In this document: positions 27,717 through 36,485 of the stretch, piece by piece
Position numbering within the stretch: position 1 is the first letter of the stretch
Layout: every line of letters starts with the position of its first letter
Source of the DNA: Bacteroidota bacterium
GTDB lineage: Bacteria > Bacteroidota > Bacteroidia > Chitinophagales > Chitinophagaceae
Length of the DNA stretch: 64,000 nucleotides
Assembly: GCA_023386555.1 (NCBI GenBank)
Contig: JAEWJK010000015.1
Coordinates: 62,001-126,000 of the forward strand
Direction: 5' to 3'
The notes under the pieces: model-generated
What the model saw: only the letters and a program-made list of their open reading frames with translations
The model's database searches: none
What the model was told of the DNA's origin: nothing
Program-made: the position numbers and the translations under genes

Positions 27717-30146
27717 ATGCTGAAGATCCACAACAAATTCTATCGCAGAACAGTTAAAACGCTTATTGTAGTAAGTGGTTTGATCTTGCTATTGTTTGCC
27801 GGCTTATCGATTTATATTGAATCTAATAAGAACAAATTATTATCGAAGCTGAAGGATAGCTTAAGCAAGAATATCAATGGAAAGATCAGTTACTCAAAAG
27901 CTGATATTTCTGTATGGAAACATTTTCCATTTATCGGATTGCATCTATATGATGTTGATCTTTCCGATTCTTTAAATGCCCCTTTGTTAAACATGAAAGA
28001 AGCATCCATCAAAGTGAGTGTATTGCAATATTTCAATAACAAAACGGAATTGCGAAACCTTTCACTCAAAAATGGATTCATTCATATTTATACAGATTCT
28101 TCCGGATACAGTAATAAATACCTCTTGGGTTCTTCTAATAAAGATTCAACCAAGCCAAGGAAACTGCTTGAGTTAAATAATGCTGTATTACAAAATGTAC
28201 AGATTGTTTTGGAGAACAGGCAAAAGAATAAAAAATACGAAGCAATTTTTAAAGAACTGGATGCTGATATAAATACTGCAGGAGATGTTGTTACAATCGA
28301 ACTAGAAGAAAAAGCAATTATTAAAGGTCTGGGCTTTAACCTGGCTAAAGGAAGTTATTTAAAAGATCAAACTTTTGATACGGATATCAAATTGAAGTAT
28401 GATAAATCGAAATCACATTTATCCTTTGGAAAGTCGAAGATCATTATCAACGAACAACCTTATGAGATAAAAGGTGATTTCTGGTTAGCCGGAGTTGGAT
28501 CATTTAAGTTGGATGTAGAAACAGTAAATGCTCCTTTTAATAAACTGCAAAAGATATTTGCTGATAACATTTATGGCAAACTGCAAAACGTACAGATACA
28601 TCAGCCAATTGATGTTACAGCACAACTACAGGGATCTTTAGGGTACAAAACCATTCCAAAAGTTACGGCAGCATGGAAGGTGAAGAACAACACACTCACC
28701 ACATCAGTAGCATCATTCACAAATGTAAGTTTCGATGGAACTTTCAATAATGAATATGCGAAAGGCTCGCCATTAACGGATGAAAATTCAGCAATCGTTA
28801 TCTCAAGATTCAAAGGAAACTGGGAAGGCATTCAGCTCAACGGACAAAAAATAATCATCAATAATCTTGTGCAGCCGAATTTTAATATGAACCTGCAATC
28901 ATCTACTGATTTAAAATCGTTGAATGATAAATTAGGCTTGCGATCTATACAGTTTCTCAGTGGTAACGCTTCATTATCTTTTCACTACAACGGACCATTG
29001 ATCAATGATATTTCTCTCATTAATAAACTAAATGGTAACCTGAATTTTACTAATGGAACCATCAAATACCTGCCTCGCAACTTTACTTTTAAAAACTGCA
29101 GCGGTAACATCATTTTTTCGGAAGACGAGGTACGTTCAAACAATATGAAATTTGATCTGGGTAGTAATAAATTCACCGTAAATATTGCAGGCACCAACTT
29201 AAGTGGATTATCTTCTAATGATGTAAGCCAGGCATCTATTCAATGCAAAGTGTACACACCTGAGCTTAACGTAGCAGAACTAAAAACATTATTCGCAGGT
29301 AAAACAAGAGTAGCCTCTAATAAAAAGAAAGGAAATATCATTACATCGGCAGGCAAAATCGATGAAACACTTGATCATGGAAAGCTTCAACTATTTTTAA
29401 ATGCAGGAGTAGTTCGTTACAATAATTTCATCGGTCATAATCTGAATGGAAATGTGTTGTTTGCAAACAACGATCTGCATCTTTCCAATGTTTCAATAAA
29501 TCATGCTAAGGGAAAGCTGATCGTGAATGCTGATGTAAAAGAAAACAGAGGCAAACACAGTGCATCAGCAAATGTTAAGCTGCAAAACGTAGATGTTAGT
29601 AAAGTATTTCATGCATTTGATGATTTTGGGCAAGACGGCATCAGCCACAAAAACCTGAATGGAAACCTGACGGCCAATACAAATGTTTTGATTGATATAG
29701 ACAATAAAGGCAACATAGTTCCTGGTACCATGAACGGCTTCGTTGATTTTTCATTGAAGAATGGCTCACTCATTAACTATGAGCCTATACAGAACATCAA
29801 AAATTTCGTGTTAAAGAAAAGAGATATGAGTAATCTTTCCTTCGCTGAACTGAAAAATAAAATTGAGATAAAGAATAACCAGGTAACAATTCCGAGAATG
29901 GAAATCCAATCAAGTGAAATTGCTTTATTCGTTGAAGGTTTGTACGATCTAAAAAAGAAAGATTCAAAAATTGATATACAGGTGCCGTTGAAAGGTTTGA
30001 AAAAAAGAGACAGCACTTATATTCCGAAAAATATTGGTGTTAACACAAAAGCAGGAACCAGTATTTATCTTGAAGGAAAAAATGATAAGAACGGCAATGT
30101 AAAATTTGGATTGAATACTACACGAACTATCCGAAAATTATTCTAA
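27717..30146 (+). CDS. AsmA-like membrane-anchored protein
   Basis: 809 aa. One N-terminal membrane helix (TLIVVSGLILLLFAGLSIYI) anchors a very long beta-rich periplasmic part. The start (LSKLKDSLSKNINGKISYSKADISVWKHFPFIGLHLYDVDL) and the C-terminal AsmA-like repeat (FVDFSLKNGSLINYEPIQNI, IEIKNNQVTIPRMEIQSSEIALFVEGLYDL) match Bacteroidota AsmA-like proteins. By analogy with AsmA/TamB it may move phospholipid or aid outer-membrane assembly. Confidence 0.83.
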   Translation: MLKIHNKFYRRTVKTLIVVSGLILLLFAGLSIYIESNKNKLLSKLKDSLSKNINGKISYSKADISVWKHFPFIGLHLYDVDLSDSLNAPLLNMKEASIKVSVLQYFNNKTELRNLSLKNGFIHIYTDSSGYSNKYLLGSSNKDSTKPRKLLELNNAVLQNVQIVLENRQKNKKYEAIFKELDADINTAGDVVTIELEEKAIIKGLGFNLAKGSYLKDQTFDTDIKLKYDKSKSHLSFGKSKIIINEQPYEIKGDFWLAGVGSFKLDVETVNAPFNKLQKIFADNIYGKLQNVQIHQPIDVTAQLQGSLGYKTIPKVTAAWKVKNNTLTTSVASFTNVSFDGTFNNEYAKGSPLTDENSAIVISRFKGNWEGIQLNGQKIIINNLVQPNFNMNLQSSTDLKSLNDKLGLRSIQFLSGNASLSFHYNGPLINDISLINKLNGNLNFTNGTIKYLPRNFTFKNCSGNIIFSEDEVRSNNMKFDLGSNKFTVNIAGTNLSGLSSNDVSQASIQCKVYTPELNVAELKTLFAGKTRVASNKKKGNIITSAGKIDETLDHGKLQLFLNAGVVRYNNFIGHNLNGNVLFANNDLHLSNVSINHAKGKLIVNADVKENRGKHSASANVKLQNVDVSKVFHAFDDFGQDGISHKNLNGNLTANTNVLIDIDNKGNIVPGTMNGFVDFSLKNGSLINYEPIQNIKNFVLKKRDMSNLSFAELKNKIEIKNNQVTIPRMEIQSSEIALFVEGLYDLKKKDSKIDIQVPLKGLKKRDSTYIPKNIGVNTKAGTSIYLEGKNDKNGNVKFGLNTTRTIRKLF

Positions 30147-30388
30147 CGAAGTCTTTCTAATATCGCTTTTTTCTCTTCTTCTGTTAAACAGCCTTTGCAA
30201 TGTTCATCAACCTTACCAAGATTCTTTTGTAACCATTGGTCCTGCTGCTGAAAAACCCTGCAAACACCACAGATAAGTAAGTGATAAGCCAACTGGAAAC
30301 GCTGCCAAAAAGTTAAAGAACGTTCTTCTTTTTTACACATAAACTCTGCTGCCTTCTTGCAGCTAATATTCAACATGTTCTTACTCAT
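30143..30388 (-). CDS. Zinc-finger-type anti-sigma factor candidate
   Basis: 81 aa with the Hx3Cx2C signature of ZAS anti-sigma domains (HLLICGVC) and two further cysteines at the C-terminus (HCKGCL). It overlaps the end of the sigma-factor gene by 4 bp, which is how ECF sigma and anti-sigma genes are usually coupled. There is no membrane helix, so it would be a soluble regulator. Convergent with the AsmA-like gene (4-bp overlap). Confidence 0.7.
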   Translation of the reverse strand: MSKNMLNISCKKAAEFMCKKEERSLTFWQRFQLAYHLLICGVCRVFQQQDQWLQKNLGKVDEHCKGCLTEEEKKAILERLR

Positions 30389-30942
30389 TGGATAAACCAG
30401 TTTTTTTCAAGGCAGCTACGAAGCTGAACCTTTGCTCTATGTAGTAAAACCCAGTAGTTTGACGGTGTTATGTTTAGCTCCTTACATATCTCCTCACTTT
30501 CCATTCCTTCCATATACTTCATTGTAAAAACTGCATTCTGCATGTCTTTCAGTTTGCTCTTGCATTTTTCCAACACTTCGTAAAATTCTTTCGATTCAAT
30601 ATTATTGTTATAATCAATGCCCCATTCTTTCGGTGTTGCTTCTTTAGCCCAATGACCCCCTTCTTCATAATAAGGATCTTCATCAGCAACAGTAGGAAAG
30701 CTATCTGTCAACCTGTTCACAGCTTTTCTATAATGATCAATTATCTTGTTCTTTAAAATAGTGAACAGCCAATTCTTCTCTGATATTTCTCCTTTGAATT
30801 TCTCAATGTTTCGCCATGCAGCCAAAAATGTTTCCTGCACAAGATCTTTTGCAATATCACTGTCGCTTACCCTTGGTAAAGCATAACGGTACAGCATATC
30901 GCCATAACTATTTACCCATTCTGTTGCTTTTTGTTCGAACAT
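30385..30942 (-). CDS. ECF-type RNA polymerase sigma factor
   Basis: 185 aa. Region 2 reads AKDLVQETFLAAWRNIEKFKGE and LFTILKNKIIDHYRK; region 4 reads FTMKYMEGMESEEICKELNITPSNYWVLLHRAKVQLRSCL, a clear helix-turn-helix. It should direct RNA polymerase to a small stress or envelope regulon. A copy of the 55-nt repeat ends directly before its start codon. Its likely inhibitor follows at 30143. Confidence 0.92.
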   Translation of the reverse strand: MFEQKATEWVNSYGDMLYRYALPRVSDSDIAKDLVQETFLAAWRNIEKFKGEISEKNWLFTILKNKIIDHYRKAVNRLTDSFPTVADEDPYYEEGGHWAKEATPKEWGIDYNNNIESKEFYEVLEKCKSKLKDMQNAVFTMKYMEGMESEEICKELNITPSNYWVLLHRAKVQLRSCLEKNWFIQ

Positions 30943-30943
30943 T

Positions 30944-30996
30944 TTTATTGTACCGGCTTTAGTTCCTATCGCATCTTCGTTGTGTCACTCCCTTGT
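30944..30996 (-). repeat. Dispersed intergenic repeat, copy 4 (diverged)
   Basis: On the minus strand it begins ACAAGGGAGTGACACAA, a diverged version of the family head, and runs to the base before the sigma-factor start codon (30942). Confidence 0.55.
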
Positions 30997-31144
30997 ACGT
31001 TTATTTCATTACTCAGCAGTGATGCCGTCAAAAATAAGCAAACTCAATGCAAATAATCTGCTGTTATTCATTTAACTAAGCATACAACCAATTCGTTTTG
31101 ATTTGAATGGCAGGAAAATTGAACCAAAGAAAAAAATATTTATT

Positions 31145-31345
31145 ATGAAGCTCAGATATTTTCTTGCCGCAATTTTATATACAGCAGCAATATCATGCAA
31201 CAATAATGCAGCCAACGAAAACAATATTGATACATCAGCTATTGATAGCAGCCAAAGCATCTATCCCGAACCAGATGATGTATTGGGTAACGACACAGTA
31301 CCATCCCCGGAACAAAGTAAAACGCCAACACTTAAAAATAATTAA
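31145..31345 (+). CDS. Small lipoprotein
   Basis: 66 aa starting at ATG 31145: MKLRYFLAAILYTAAISCNNNAANENNIDTS. The lipobox is AISC, so after lipidation only about 48 residues remain. These are acidic, rich in Asn, Ser and Asp, and without visible fold. The next gene encodes a similar small lipoprotein with the shared word NIDT, so they look like a tandem paralogous pair. Function unknown. Confidence 0.6.
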   Translation: MKLRYFLAAILYTAAISCNNNAANENNIDTSAIDSSQSIYPEPDDVLGNDTVPSPEQSKTPTLKNN

Positions 31346-31346
31346 C

Positions 31347-31553
31347 ATGAAATGCAGCGCATTTATAGCATTTGTTGGATTTGTTTTTTTGGGCAGTTGC
31401 ACTAACGGAGAAGCCGATAATAAAAATATTGATACAGCTAATATGCTACATGATACTTTCCCTGCAACTCACAATTCACCTGTTGCTATTCCGTTAGATA
31501 GTAGTGCACCAGATGCTACTTATGTAGATTCATTGAACAATATGAGCAGATAA
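31347..31553 (+). CDS. Small lipoprotein, paralogue of the preceding gene
   Basis: 68 aa starting at ATG 31347: MKCSAFIAFVGFVFLGSCTNGEADNKNIDT. The lipobox is LGSC. The mature part is short, acidic and probably unfolded. It begins 2 bp after the previous stop, so the two are one operon. Its 3' end meets the convergent AI-2E-type gene. Confidence 0.6.
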   Translation: MKCSAFIAFVGFVFLGSCTNGEADNKNIDTANMLHDTFPATHNSPVAIPLDSSAPDATYVDSLNNMSR

Positions 31554-31554
31554 T

Positions 31555-32679
31555 TTATGCTGTTGCAGGTGGCTTCGGCGGAATTTTCTTTCGCCGTTTT
31601 GGCATCTTAAGATAACTCTTCGAAGGATCATCATCTGTTCCAAACAATCTTCCCCAGGGTTTTAATTCATCAACCCGGTCAAATATAACTTTACAAATTG
31701 CCAGCACCGGAATACTCAGGAACATTCCACCTATTCCTGCTAAAGCACCACCAATCAGAACACCGATAATTGATATCAATGAATTCAATTGCACCTTTGT
31801 TCCAATGATCCAAGGAACCAGAATATTGTTATCTATAAACTGCACCACCAATAAAATAGTTGTGGACCACACCAACAATGATATTGAACCCGTATTCGAA
31901 TAAATAACAAGAGCTGAGAATATCAATTGAACAATTCCACCGATATACGGTATCATGTTAAGTAATGCACCCAAAATTCCCAGCAATGCTGCATAAGGTG
32001 CACCGATCAATAACAATCCTATGGTATTGGCAGCTGCAACAATTCCGGTTTCCATCAAAAGGCCAACAACAAAATGCTGTATTACATTCTTTATCTCTTT
32101 AATAACTTCTCTCACTCTTTCTCCGTGTTCCTCTTTAAAAAGATCAACTAAAAATTGAAGCAACATTGGTCTGTAATACATCATCAGGAAAACATAAATG
32201 GGAATCAGTGTTAATGTTAGTACAGAAGCTGTGATAAGATTGAATGTTTGTGCAGAGCCACCAAAGCTGTCAATCGTTCCACTCTTAGCACTCTCGAGCA
32301 TCTTGTCTTGCTGACGATAGTTAATACCAAAAGTCTGGTAACCCCATTGCTTGATTTCTCTCCAGAGTGTATTCAAATTTTGTTCTATGGCTGGAATATC
32401 ACTCATAAAAGATGCAATCTGTCTTGATATAAAATCGATCACACCATAAACAAATAATACAGCAAAGAAGATGGATAACAATATTGCTATTGCCTTAGGC
32501 ACACGACATCTTGTAATGAATAATTCTACAGGCCGAAGTAGTATAGAAAACAGGAAAGAGAAGCCCAACGGAGTTAAAATTTCATGACCTACATAAATGC
32601 CATAAAATATCAGGAATAAAGCAAGCAATATCATTGCAAGCTTTGCGTAATAAGGAAAACAAATGGGATTTTGGTTCAT
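31555..32679 (-). CDS. AI-2E family transporter (PerM/YdiK type)
   Basis: 374 aa with about eight membrane helices. A large soluble loop lies between helices 3 and 4, and LGILGALLNMIPYIGGIVQLIFSALVIY plus GTKVQLNSLISIIGVLIGGALAGIGGMFLSIPVLAI are the family's signature helices. The family name comes from TqsA, but most members have unknown cargo. The C-terminus is basic and proline rich (KRRKKIPPKPPATA). Confidence 0.88.
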   Translation of the reverse strand: MNQNPICFPYYAKLAMILLALFLIFYGIYVGHEILTPLGFSFLFSILLRPVELFITRCRVPKAIAILLSIFFAVLFVYGVIDFISRQIASFMSDIPAIEQNLNTLWREIKQWGYQTFGINYRQQDKMLESAKSGTIDSFGGSAQTFNLITASVLTLTLIPIYVFLMMYYRPMLLQFLVDLFKEEHGERVREVIKEIKNVIQHFVVGLLMETGIVAAANTIGLLLIGAPYAALLGILGALLNMIPYIGGIVQLIFSALVIYSNTGSISLLVWSTTILLVVQFIDNNILVPWIIGTKVQLNSLISIIGVLIGGALAGIGGMFLSIPVLAICKVIFDRVDELKPWGRLFGTDDDPSKSYLKMPKRRKKIPPKPPATA

Positions 32680-32725
32680 TGCCGGTTCTTACACCAGCTT
32701 AAGTAATAAATTATGTGCCAGACGT

Positions 32726-33802
32726 TTAAATGCGATAACTAAAGGCATTGATATTCATTCCTGCCCCAACAGAGGCAAATAATACCACATCTCCTTTTTC
32801 TAAAGAATGATTGTCCATCTTTCCTCTTTTTACCAGGTCGTATAAGGTTGGAACTGTGGCCACAGAACTATTTCCAAACTTGTGAATGTTCATTGGCATT
32901 ATATGTTGTGGAACTTCCCTTATGCCATATAATTTGTAGAATGCTGCAACAATTGCGTCATCCATTTTCTCGTTGGCCTGGTGCAAAAATATTTTCTTGA
33001 GGTCTTTTATATCAACTCCACTTTTATCCAAACAATCCTTCATAGCCAATGGCACATGCTTCATTGCATACTCATATACCTTACGGCCTTTCATTTTTAT
33101 ATATCTTACTCTTGGATCAGAGCCGGGAAAATTGGATTTGCCCATGTATATATAATTCGCCTCTTCATTACAATGTGATTGCATAGAGAAACTCAGAATG
33201 CCAGTATCGTTACTATCTAATTCTTTCGCTTCAAGAACAACAGCTCCGGCACCATCAGAAAAGATCATGCTGTCACGGTCATACATATCAATCACACGGC
33301 TTAATGTTTCTGTTCCTACCACTAAACATTTTTTTGCAATGCCAGCCATGAAATAACTATGAGCCTGTATCATTCCCTGTACCCATCCAGGGCAACCAAA
33401 TAGTACATCATAAGCAACACAGTTAGGGTTCCGTATTCCTAAAGAATTCTTTATTCTTGATGCAATAGAAGGAACATTGTCTGTTTGTATCGTGTGCTTA
33501 ATAACATTACCAAAATTCTGGGCAACGATTATTTGATCCAATGTTTCGGGATCTATACCACTATCTTCAATGGCCTGCTTTGCTGCGAGAAATCCGATCT
33601 CTGAAGAATCCTGTTCGCAGGTAGTATAACGTCTTTCTTCAATGCCCGTTATTTGTCTGAATTTTTCTACCACCTCATCCGGTGGAGTTTCTATTCGCTG
33701 ATGATCTTCTGCATAAAAATTATGCACCGTAAAATCTCTGTTCGTTTTAATTTCTGTCGGCACATAGCACCCGGAACCTGTAATTACACTTCTTAACGGC
33801 AT
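32726..33802 (-). CDS. 3-oxoacyl-ACP synthase III family protein
   Basis: 358 aa with the complete KAS III catalytic triad: Cys137 in VLFGCPGW, His274 in FLHQANEKM and Asn311 in KFGNSSVATVP. Such enzymes start fatty acid synthesis from acetyl-CoA, or make related products from other acyl-CoA starters. It may be FabH or a specialised paralogue: it is slightly longer than housekeeping FabH and there are no other fab genes nearby. Confidence 0.88.
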   Translation of the reverse strand: MPLRSVITGSGCYVPTEIKTNRDFTVHNFYAEDHQRIETPPDEVVEKFRQITGIEERRYTTCEQDSSEIGFLAAKQAIEDSGIDPETLDQIIVAQNFGNVIKHTIQTDNVPSIASRIKNSLGIRNPNCVAYDVLFGCPGWVQGMIQAHSYFMAGIAKKCLVVGTETLSRVIDMYDRDSMIFSDGAGAVVLEAKELDSNDTGILSFSMQSHCNEEANYIYMGKSNFPGSDPRVRYIKMKGRKVYEYAMKHVPLAMKDCLDKSGVDIKDLKKIFLHQANEKMDDAIVAAFYKLYGIREVPQHIMPMNIHKFGNSSVATVPTLYDLVKRGKMDNHSLEKGDVVLFASVGAGMNINAFSYRI

Positions 33803-33858
33803 ATTCTACTTATTAAAACTGAATTTCTCGGTGGACAAATGTACAGGAGATTACTTAT

Positions 33859-34545
33859 CTACCGTAAGATGAATTTTTTGAGGCCATAAGCCAGATATTC
33901 AACATCAACCTGTTCTATTGGATGTGGTGTTGAAGGAAGTATTGCTAATTGTGCTGCCGGTAATTGTTTGTAAACTGCTATCGTCTCTTCGATTGTTACC
34001 ATTTTATCTCTATCTCCAATCATTATTAATGCTGGAGTGGTAATAGTGCTATAATTCTCTATCCTCAGTGTATTGTTCTTACCAAGATTCTGTAGCATGT
34101 CGGCAGTATTCCTCAATACTGCTTTCCAATTCAGTGGAGAATGCCTTTGCTGTAATGTTTCAGCAAATGCAGGAAGTTTGGCTTCAATAACATCGGGTTG
34201 CAACATTTTGATCTCTTTTGCTGCAATCGATTCATTCCACTCAAACTTAGTGGCAAGTGTAATTACATTATCAATCACCTCTGGATGATATTTTGCAAGA
34301 TACATGGCAACATAGCCACCCATGCTGTATCCGAAAATTGATACGCTATTAATTTCTTTTTCCTTTAAAAATTGTAATACAGAGTCAGCAAAAAATTCAA
34401 TAGAGAAACCAGAAGTACTTTCTCTTCCGCCGTGACCCGGAAAATCAAAAGTGCAAACAGTAAAATCTGCTTGCAAACATTCTGCAAGACTTTTCAGCTG
34501 TTCGCTGCTACCAATTGCACCATGAAGTAAAAGAAGGTGCTGCAT
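33859..34545 (-). CDS. Alpha/beta hydrolase, MenH-like in form
   Basis: 228 aa. It has LLLHGAIGSSEQL, the nucleophile elbow IFGYSMGGYVAMYLA, an acid Asp in IMIGDRDKMVTIEE and a likely His in PSTPHPIEQV. It shares base 34545 with the asparaginase-like gene and lies two genes from mqnC. MenH belongs to the classical menaquinone route, so a quinone link is only a guess. Confidence 0.85.
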   Translation of the reverse strand: MQHLLLLHGAIGSSEQLKSLAECLQADFTVCTFDFPGHGGRESTSGFSIEFFADSVLQFLKEKEINSVSIFGYSMGGYVAMYLAKYHPEVIDNVITLATKFEWNESIAAKEIKMLQPDVIEAKLPAFAETLQQRHSPLNWKAVLRNTADMLQNLGKNNTLRIENYSTITTPALIMIGDRDKMVTIEETIAVYKQLPAAQLAILPSTPHPIEQVDVEYLAYGLKKFILR

Positions 34546-35033
34546 TATTTTAATTCTTCAAATTCGCCGGTCTGTTTGTTTTTACGAACATTACCTGCTT
34601 TGAAAATTTTTCCATTCATGGCAACATATACACCGGCTGGTAATGTTTGTACAAAAGCCAGTGCACTGCCAAGATTAAATAATCCGTCAGAGCTGCCGAA
34701 TTTATAAGGAATCATTGCACCGGTTATTACAATGGTCTTATCTTTTATTTTCGATGCAAGCACTTCTGCTGTCACCTGCATGGTATCTGTTCCGTGAGTG
34801 ATGATGATCTTATCGGTTTCCGATTTTGAACAATGGTCAGCGATCAGTTCACGGTCCATATCTGTCATATCCAGGCTGTCAACCATCATCAATGTTCTTA
34901 CTTCAACATCTAAACGGCTTCTGCCAAGTACAAGCATCTCCGAAAGATGGGTGTCTTTAAAGTATAATTGACCCGTAAGTTCATTGTATTCTTTATCAAA
35001 CGTTCCGCCTGTAACAAAAATTCTAATTGACAT
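34545..35033 (-). CDS. Short asparaginase-domain protein
   Basis: 162 aa, about half of a full L-asparaginase. It carries the N-terminal domain motifs FVTGGTFDK and IITHGTDTMQVTAEVL, with the catalytic Thr residues, then VITGAMIPYKFGSSDG. The C-terminal domain is absent. Single-domain versions like this are a recognised group in several bacteria, so truncation is not assumed. Activity is unknown. Confidence 0.85.
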   Translation of the reverse strand: MSIRIFVTGGTFDKEYNELTGQLYFKDTHLSEMLVLGRSRLDVEVRTLMMVDSLDMTDMDRELIADHCSKSETDKIIITHGTDTMQVTAEVLASKIKDKTIVITGAMIPYKFGSSDGLFNLGSALAFVQTLPAGVYVAMNGKIFKAGNVRKNKQTGEFEELK

Positions 35034-35041
35034 AATACAGT

Positions 35042-35096
35042 TTTATGATACCGGCGACAGCATTTCAATTGATCTTTACTTGCGTCGCACTCTTGT
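35042..35096 (-). repeat. 55-nt dispersed intergenic repeat, copy 5
   Basis: The minus strand begins with the exact head ACAAGAGTGCGACGCAA and ends GGTATCATAAA. It lies between mqnC and the asparaginase-like gene and ends 8 bp before the latter's start codon. Confidence 0.75.
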
Positions 35097-35120
35097 ACTG
35101 CAAATCTATTGGGATCGATA

Positions 35121-36245
35121 CTAGTAATCTATCGTCTGTTCCTGTATCGCTTCTGGCACTGCTCTCCACTCGTATTGTTGATTTCTCAACTGTGGTTCAA
35201 ATCCTGCTTCACGAATAGCATCCTGCATACTTTTGTATGTAAACCTGTGTGGTGCTCCTGCAGCACTTACTACATTCTCTTCTATCATTATTGAACCAAA
35301 ATCATTTGCACCAGCATGTAAACAGATCTGTGCAGTTTGTTTTCCAACAGTTAACCATGAAGCCTGTATATTTTTTACGTTTGGCAACATAATTCTGCTT
35401 AAAGCAACCATTCTTATATATTCTTCTGCGGTAACAAGATTATGTACACCACGAATTCTTGCCAATAATGTATCAACATCCTGGAAAGTCCATGTGATGA
35501 ATGCAAGAAAGCCTTTTGCATTTTCAGGTTTTCGGCTTTGTACTTCTCTTATTTTAGTAAGATGTATAAACCTTTCTTCCAGTGTTTCAACATGACCAAA
35601 CATCATCGTTGCACTGGTAGTAATATCCAGCTTATGTGCTTCATGCATAATGGCCAGCCATTCATCTGCACCACATTTTCCTTTTGAGATCAATCTTCTT
35701 ACCCTGTCAATGAGAATTTCAGCACCGGCTCCAGGTAAAGAATCAAGACCAGCTTCTTTCAAAGCTTTCAATACTTCGTGGTGAGAAGCTTTTTCCAGTT
35801 TACATATATGTGCCACTTCAGGTGGTCCTAAGGCATGTAATTTAAGAGCAGGATATTCCTGTTTTAACTGGCGAAATGTTTTGGTGTAAAAATCCAATCC
35901 CAGTTCTGGATGATGGCCACCTTGTAATAACAACTGATCACCACCATATTTGAATGTTTCTTCAATTTTTTTTCGATAGGTAGGCATATCAGTAATGTAT
36001 GCCTCTGAATGACCCGGAATTCTATAGAAATTGCAAAACTTACAATTGGCTATACAAACATTCGTTGTATTTACATTTCTGTCTATCTGCCAGGTAACTT
36101 TACCATGGGGCACCTGTATTTTTCTTAACTCATCAGCCACATTCATTAACTCTGTAAGCGGAGCATGTTCAAAAAGAAACATTCCTTCCTCTACACTCAG
36201 AAATTCAAATCCCAGGGCTTTTTGATATAGGTCTGCTAACTGCAT
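35121..36245 (-). CDS. mqnC: Cyclic dehypoxanthinyl futalosine synthase (radical SAM)
   Basis: 374 aa. The radical SAM cluster motif CIANCKFC (Cys64, Cys68, Cys71) follows VTWQIDRNVNTTNV, and LDSLPGAGAEILIDRVRRLIS is the block typical of MqnC. It acts in the futalosine pathway of menaquinone synthesis, closing the spiro ring of dehypoxanthinyl futalosine. MqnE is similar in form, but the PGAGAEIL segment and the order of motifs favour MqnC. Other mqn genes are not in the window. Confidence 0.88.
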   Translation of the reverse strand: MQLADLYQKALGFEFLSVEEGMFLFEHAPLTELMNVADELRKIQVPHGKVTWQIDRNVNTTNVCIANCKFCNFYRIPGHSEAYITDMPTYRKKIEETFKYGGDQLLLQGGHHPELGLDFYTKTFRQLKQEYPALKLHALGPPEVAHICKLEKASHHEVLKALKEAGLDSLPGAGAEILIDRVRRLISKGKCGADEWLAIMHEAHKLDITTSATMMFGHVETLEERFIHLTKIREVQSRKPENAKGFLAFITWTFQDVDTLLARIRGVHNLVTAEEYIRMVALSRIMLPNVKNIQASWLTVGKQTAQICLHAGANDFGSIMIEENVVSAAGAPHRFTYKSMQDAIREAGFEPQLRNQQYEWRAVPEAIQEQTIDY

Positions 36246-36430
36246 CTAATAATTTATAAGATGGCAAAGTTAAGCTGCTGCAAATTGAATCTGAGCATAA
36301 TCTTCGTCATAAAAAGCTAAATGGGTTGCATCAAAAAAGCCTATATGATTGTCAATTACATGAACGGAAACTAAACTAACTTGGTTAATCTTATTTTAAG
36401 GGTGTAAAAGTGGAATAGCGAATAAAACGT

Positions 36431-36485
36431 ACAAGAGTGTGACACAACAAAAGCTACATAAAGGTTCTATCGTTGGTTTCATAAT
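36431..36485 (+). repeat. Dispersed intergenic repeat, copy 6 (overlaps a coding start)
   Basis: Begins ACAAGAGTGTGACACAA (two changes from the family head) and ends GGTTTCATAAT, with the family length of 55 nt. It contains the only available start codon (GTG 36439) and the first 15 codons of the retropepsin gene. Confidence 0.65.

Noticed and set aside
34545..35033. Truncated asparaginase pseudogene
   Set aside because: The frame is intact, the first-domain motifs are complete, and single-domain versions are a known group; neighbours abut it neatly.
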